64,000 nt of DNA from Phoenix dactylifera (taxonomy: Eukaryota; Streptophyta; Magnoliopsida; Arecales; Arecaceae), in assembly GCF_009389715.1 (NCBI RefSeq), contig NW_024067667.1:442001-506000 (forward strand), given 5' to 3'. Position numbers and translations under genes: made by a program. The notes beneath the pieces are model-generated. The model was not told where the DNA came from and made no database searches. It saw nothing but the letters and a program-made list of their open reading frames with translations. Shown piece after piece: positions 60,838 to 64,000 of this stretch. Position 1 is the first letter of the stretch. Every line of letters starts with the position of its first letter.

Positions 60838-62760
60838 TCAGAGCATAGTCTTGGAAGCTCTCCTAACTAATAGAATCCAACAGAGAATTCGGTAAATGAA
60901 GAAGAAAGCGCACATAATTCCAACATTAATCCACCTTGTGTCCTTGTCCAGACCTCTGGCCCTCAGAACATCTGCACCTGTAAGAGAGCACAGGGAATGG
61001 TCATTCCCTCGCCAAGAGAAGCATTCCCCTCTCATGCTCCAGTACTCATTGATGAGCAGAGAATCCAGGGGGTACCTATAAAGGGAGACATAGTACATGA
61101 AGATCCAATATTTTGGGATGCTCTCTTTTGGAATGAAGTAACCTGAGAAAAGGAAGAAGATCCCCAAAGTTATACATATAAGAGAATTCCCCAATATGAA
61201 GTCTGGCGAGATTGCACTAAGGAAGAGAACCAGGGAGCTAGCCATCAACACAATCATCCACACCACCAATACAAAGAACATGAAGGCACCGAAGGAGGGA
61301 TTAAGTCCTACTAGCCAATACACCGGTATCACAAACAGCAGAGCCACCACGAGCAAGAACGGGACGAAGATCACAGTGTTAGCTAACATGTAAGAAGAAA
61401 GGCGATACATCCTCCTCGAAGTCTCCCTCATGAGAACACGCCGCTCCTGTAGGAAGATCGGGAGCGCCTCCACGGTCGAAGAAAGGAGAAAGCTAAGGCT
61501 GAATGCGAAGAGGCCAAGTCTCTCGGTGACACCATCCTTATCCCTCTTAACATGAAAGTAGACACTGCCCAGTCCTAGCCCACCAACAATGGCTTGCATT
61601 GTCCTTGCCGCAAAGAGCTGCTTTGTTCTGTAGATGATCTTCCAGAACCTCCAACAGAGCGAGGTTATCTCCTCTAATCTTGAACCATAGCTAGAATCCA
61701 TCTCGCCGTCGCATTTGAGTACTTCTTCCATGCAACACTGTCCTCGCTGCGAGTCGGTGTGATCGATGAACATAGCGCATTTGTTTCTATAATCCTCTAG
61801 TTGTTGCATAATCTCCATGGCATATTCTAAAGGATTTAGCTGGACTGGAATTTTCAGTCCCAGCCGCGATATGATTTCCTCGAGAGATTTGAGGCTACCA
61901 CAATGCGCCACTGCACCATGAGATAGGAGCAAGAAAGATGATACATACTGAAGAATCCGATAACTAGGCTGGTGAATGGATAGAATTAAGGTCTGTCGCC
62001 TGGTTTTAGCCATGGATGCAAGGAGCTCAATAACTTGCAATGCTGATCTGCTGTCGAGGCCCGACGTGGGCTCATCAAGGAGAAGAATTGGTGGATCATG
62101 GATCGTGTCGATGGCAATCGACACTCGCTTCCGTTCTCCTCCCGATATCCCTCTCGTCTCCTCATCCCCTACATAGCTATCAGCAACGTGCTCAAGTCCC
62201 AATTCATGCATTAGGTTCCTGACTCTCTCTTCCTTCTCCCTTGCACTCATGCCTTTCAGCCGGAACTTGGCACCGAACATGAGCGTTTCCTTCACAGTGA
62301 GGAGAGGAAGGAGATTGTCTTCCTGAGCGACGAACCCGCAAATCTTACGAAGCTGGCTGGGACTTGAAACGAATCTCTCATTGAGAGAGATGCTTCTTGG
62401 ATCGAAGCTCGAGCTGTCGACACGGCCTGAGATGATGTGAAGCAGTGTGGACTTCCCGGCCCCACTCGGGCCGACGATGGCGAGGATCTCCGAGCTATTT
62501 GCTGTGAAGGAGACCGACTTGAGCAACTCGACCGCCTTAGGCTTGCGCTTCGGGTGAAGGCATGAGGCCGCTAAGTTGCTTTTGGGGCGAATGGAATAGG
62601 AGAGGTTTCTTACGGCGAGACGGTAGGCCGGAATGGCGGATTTGATCGAGAGAGGAGGAGATGAGTGGTAGAAGGAGGAGGAAGGAGAGGTGGACTCACG
62701 GGGGGAGTCGGAGGTCGTCGAATGCAACGTGGAATCGATGCCGAGGCATACGTCCTCCAT
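60838..62760 (-). CDS. ABC transporter G family half-transporter (WBC type, ABCG5/ABCG10-like)
   Basis: Single exon, 640 codons. The start at 62760 has context ACCATGGAG. The nucleotide-binding domain comes first: Walker A GPSGAGKST (97-105), Q-loop QED (about 146), signature ISGGER (205-210), Walker B LLLDEPTSGLD (226-236) and the switch histidine in IHQP (262-265). All catalytic residues are present. The membrane domain (about 370-635) has six predicted helices, with EALPIFLQERRVLMRET and PVYWLVGLNPSF as family landmarks; the extracellular loop before the last helix carries cysteines (580, 591). The NBD-then-TMD order and size are those of ABCG half-transporters, which work as dimers in the plasma membrane exporting lipidic or hormone-like compounds. 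Closest recalled relatives are Arabidopsis ABCG5 and ABCG10; the substrate cannot be read from sequence. The C-terminus KTML follows a basic stretch. Confidence 0.95.
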   Translation of the reverse strand: MEDVCLGIDSTLHSTTSDSPRESTSPSSSFYHSSPPLSIKSAIPAYRLAVRNLSYSIRPKSNLAASCLHPKRKPKAVELLKSVSFTANSSEILAIVGPSGAGKSTLLHIISGRVDSSSFDPRSISLNERFVSSPSQLRKICGFVAQEDNLLPLLTVKETLMFGAKFRLKGMSAREKEERVRNLMHELGLEHVADSYVGDEETRGISGGERKRVSIAIDTIHDPPILLLDEPTSGLDSRSALQVIELLASMAKTRRQTLILSIHQPSYRILQYVSSFLLLSHGAVAHCGSLKSLEEIISRLGLKIPVQLNPLEYAMEIMQQLEDYRNKCAMFIDHTDSQRGQCCMEEVLKCDGEMDSSYGSRLEEITSLCWRFWKIIYRTKQLFAARTMQAIVGGLGLGSVYFHVKRDKDGVTERLGLFAFSLSFLLSSTVEALPIFLQERRVLMRETSRRMYRLSSYMLANTVIFVPFLLVVALLFVIPVYWLVGLNPSFGAFMFFVLVVWMIVLMASSLVLFLSAISPDFILGNSLICITLGIFFLFSGYFIPKESIPKYWIFMYYVSLYRYPLDSLLINEYWSMRGECFSWRGNDHSLCSLTGADVLRARGLDKDTRWINVGIMCAFFFIYRILCWILLVRRASKTML

Positions 62761-62764
62761 GGTT

Positions 62765-64000
62765 CGGAAGAGAAGGAACAAGAAGAGCAATGAGGAGGAT
62801 GTGGAGGGGATGGAAGGGAAATACTAGAAGGCAGGCAAGTGAAGGAACCATGGCAAGGCGTGAGGAAGAAGGTCGGGGGTGAGCGATGAGCGGGAGATGG
62901 AGATCGAACCTAACCGTTTGAATGGGTTTGATGGGCGTTGGACCTAACTAGAACTATAGGAATGTTTTGGTGGTGCAGCTACTAAATAACAGGAGGGTGC
63001 TTGTCTGTTGGGGCGTAGAGAGAGTTTGGCAGGGTTAGGTGATCAAAACAATTTGACCAAGTTATTATAAACTATTCAAGGTGGCTGGATTAGATTGAGC
63101 ATGCAAAAACAAGCTAGGCCTAGGTTAAATTTTTTGTCCACTCCATGCCATTGTTATTTGTTCTAAATGGGCACTTGATTATTGATCCAATTTTTCGATT
63201 TCTATCCTGTCCACTGTTGCTGCTCATTCATGATTAGTAAAATTTTCTTGGCAAACAATACTTGGGCCCACCAGAGATCTCGGTTACATGTCAAGCCCTA
63301 CATAGGCTAAAATTTATTACCATATACATAAACACATGCATATACCACAGCCAACGTCCAAGAGGGGAGCCAAGGAACCACTGAAAGAGGATAACCTCCA
63401 ATCTGCATCATAAAAGCGGAAGAGTATTTCGCTCACTCTCTTGCACTCTACATACATGGACACTTAATTATCCTAATATTGGACAAGGCTTTTGCACCTC
63501 TCTTATGTACCTTGATGAGCATCAAGAGGATTATGCATCTATGACCTGCTCTTATATAATAACATCTCATTCCATCTTGGAAGAGATCGGTTGAGATCTA
63601 TATTCTAAGTGATCCTTAACTATAGGTCATATACTAAAAATGTTTTGAAATGTATGCTTTAAGAACTGTTTAACATAAAAGGTTCTTTGAGACTCTATCC
63701 CATTCAATATATTTCAAAAGTATTGTTGTCCTACAATCGCTTTATGCTGCTATGTGATAGTCACGTACCACCATTCTATTAAAGGAGATAAACAGAAAAG
63801 CCACTTTTGAATGCCTCAGAAACTTGAAAGGTCAGTTTAAAGCTTTTTATAGTTGAGAGGGTGTCTCTATGATACATCTAAAGTTGAGGAGATGTCACTA
63901 TAAGTTTTTCTATAATTTATTACTATATTTCTTACCAAATTTTAATCAAAATCATCGACATTCGATATGCATACATAATAAAGAAATATGTACTTATATA
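62765..64000. other. ABCG upstream region and intergenic DNA
   Basis: The first 120-150 bp is purine-rich and is probably the ABCG 5' UTR and core promoter; no clear TATA box was identified. The rest is AT-rich with no recognisable feature. Confidence 0.5.

Noticed and set aside
1-64000. CRISPR arrays, operons, prophage or other prokaryotic features
   Set aside because: Spliced genes, plant retroelements and microsatellites show a plant nuclear sequence; the repeated units found are transposon LTRs, minisatellites or subterminal repeats.

Overview
The window is nuclear DNA of a flowering plant: intron-containing genes with GT/AG borders, plant-only gene families (NAC, AHL, subgroup Ib bHLH, PPR, ABCG half-transporter), a plant-type U1 snRNA promoter, and a heavy load of plant transposable elements (CACTA, LINE, SINE-like, TRIM, large solo LTR). 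The AT-rich intergenic DNA beside very GC-rich intronless genes suggests a monocot, possibly a non-grass one such as a palm; that placement is a guess.

Layout. 0-1 kb: 5' part of a subgroup Ib(2) bHLH iron-response-type transcription factor (minus strand, running off the window), with its TATA box and an (AG)27 microsatellite in a 110-bp intron. 1-10.8 kb: intergenic DNA with a TRIM-like element, a tandem duplication, a decayed hAT-like transposon and a low-complexity stretch. 10.9-12.0 kb: broken NAC gene (minus). 14.2-14.5 kb: a second TRIM with a perfect target-site duplication. 16.2-17.8 kb: frameshifted PPR fragment. 23.1-24.5 kb: intact C2-domain protein gene (minus). 25-32 kb: SINE-like copies, a foldback element and an LTR-like segment. 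32.26-32.49 kb: U1 snRNA gene with a canonical USE/TATA promoter. 33-36.1 kb: internally deleted LINE. 36.2-38.6 kb: solo LTR with target-site duplication. 41.9-42.7 kb: intact AT-hook (AHL) gene. 45.7-46.2 kb: structurally complete 532-bp TRIM. 46.7-50.5 kb: LTR/gypsy debris. 52.3-56.8 kb: a 5'-truncated CACTA element that keeps an apparently intact seven-exon second gene and has captured introns-and-all pieces of a CDKB1 kinase gene and the 3' end of a kinesin-14 gene. 60.8-62.8 kb: intact ABCG half-transporter (minus).

Host protein genes that look intact are the bHLH (partial), the C2 protein, the AHL protein and the ABCG transporter. They look independent, each with its own promoter region; no shared pathway or cluster is evident. 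The most notable content is the gene-capturing CACTA element, the U1 snRNA gene, and the TRIM elements, one of which carries a snRNA-promoter-like motif in its LTRs.
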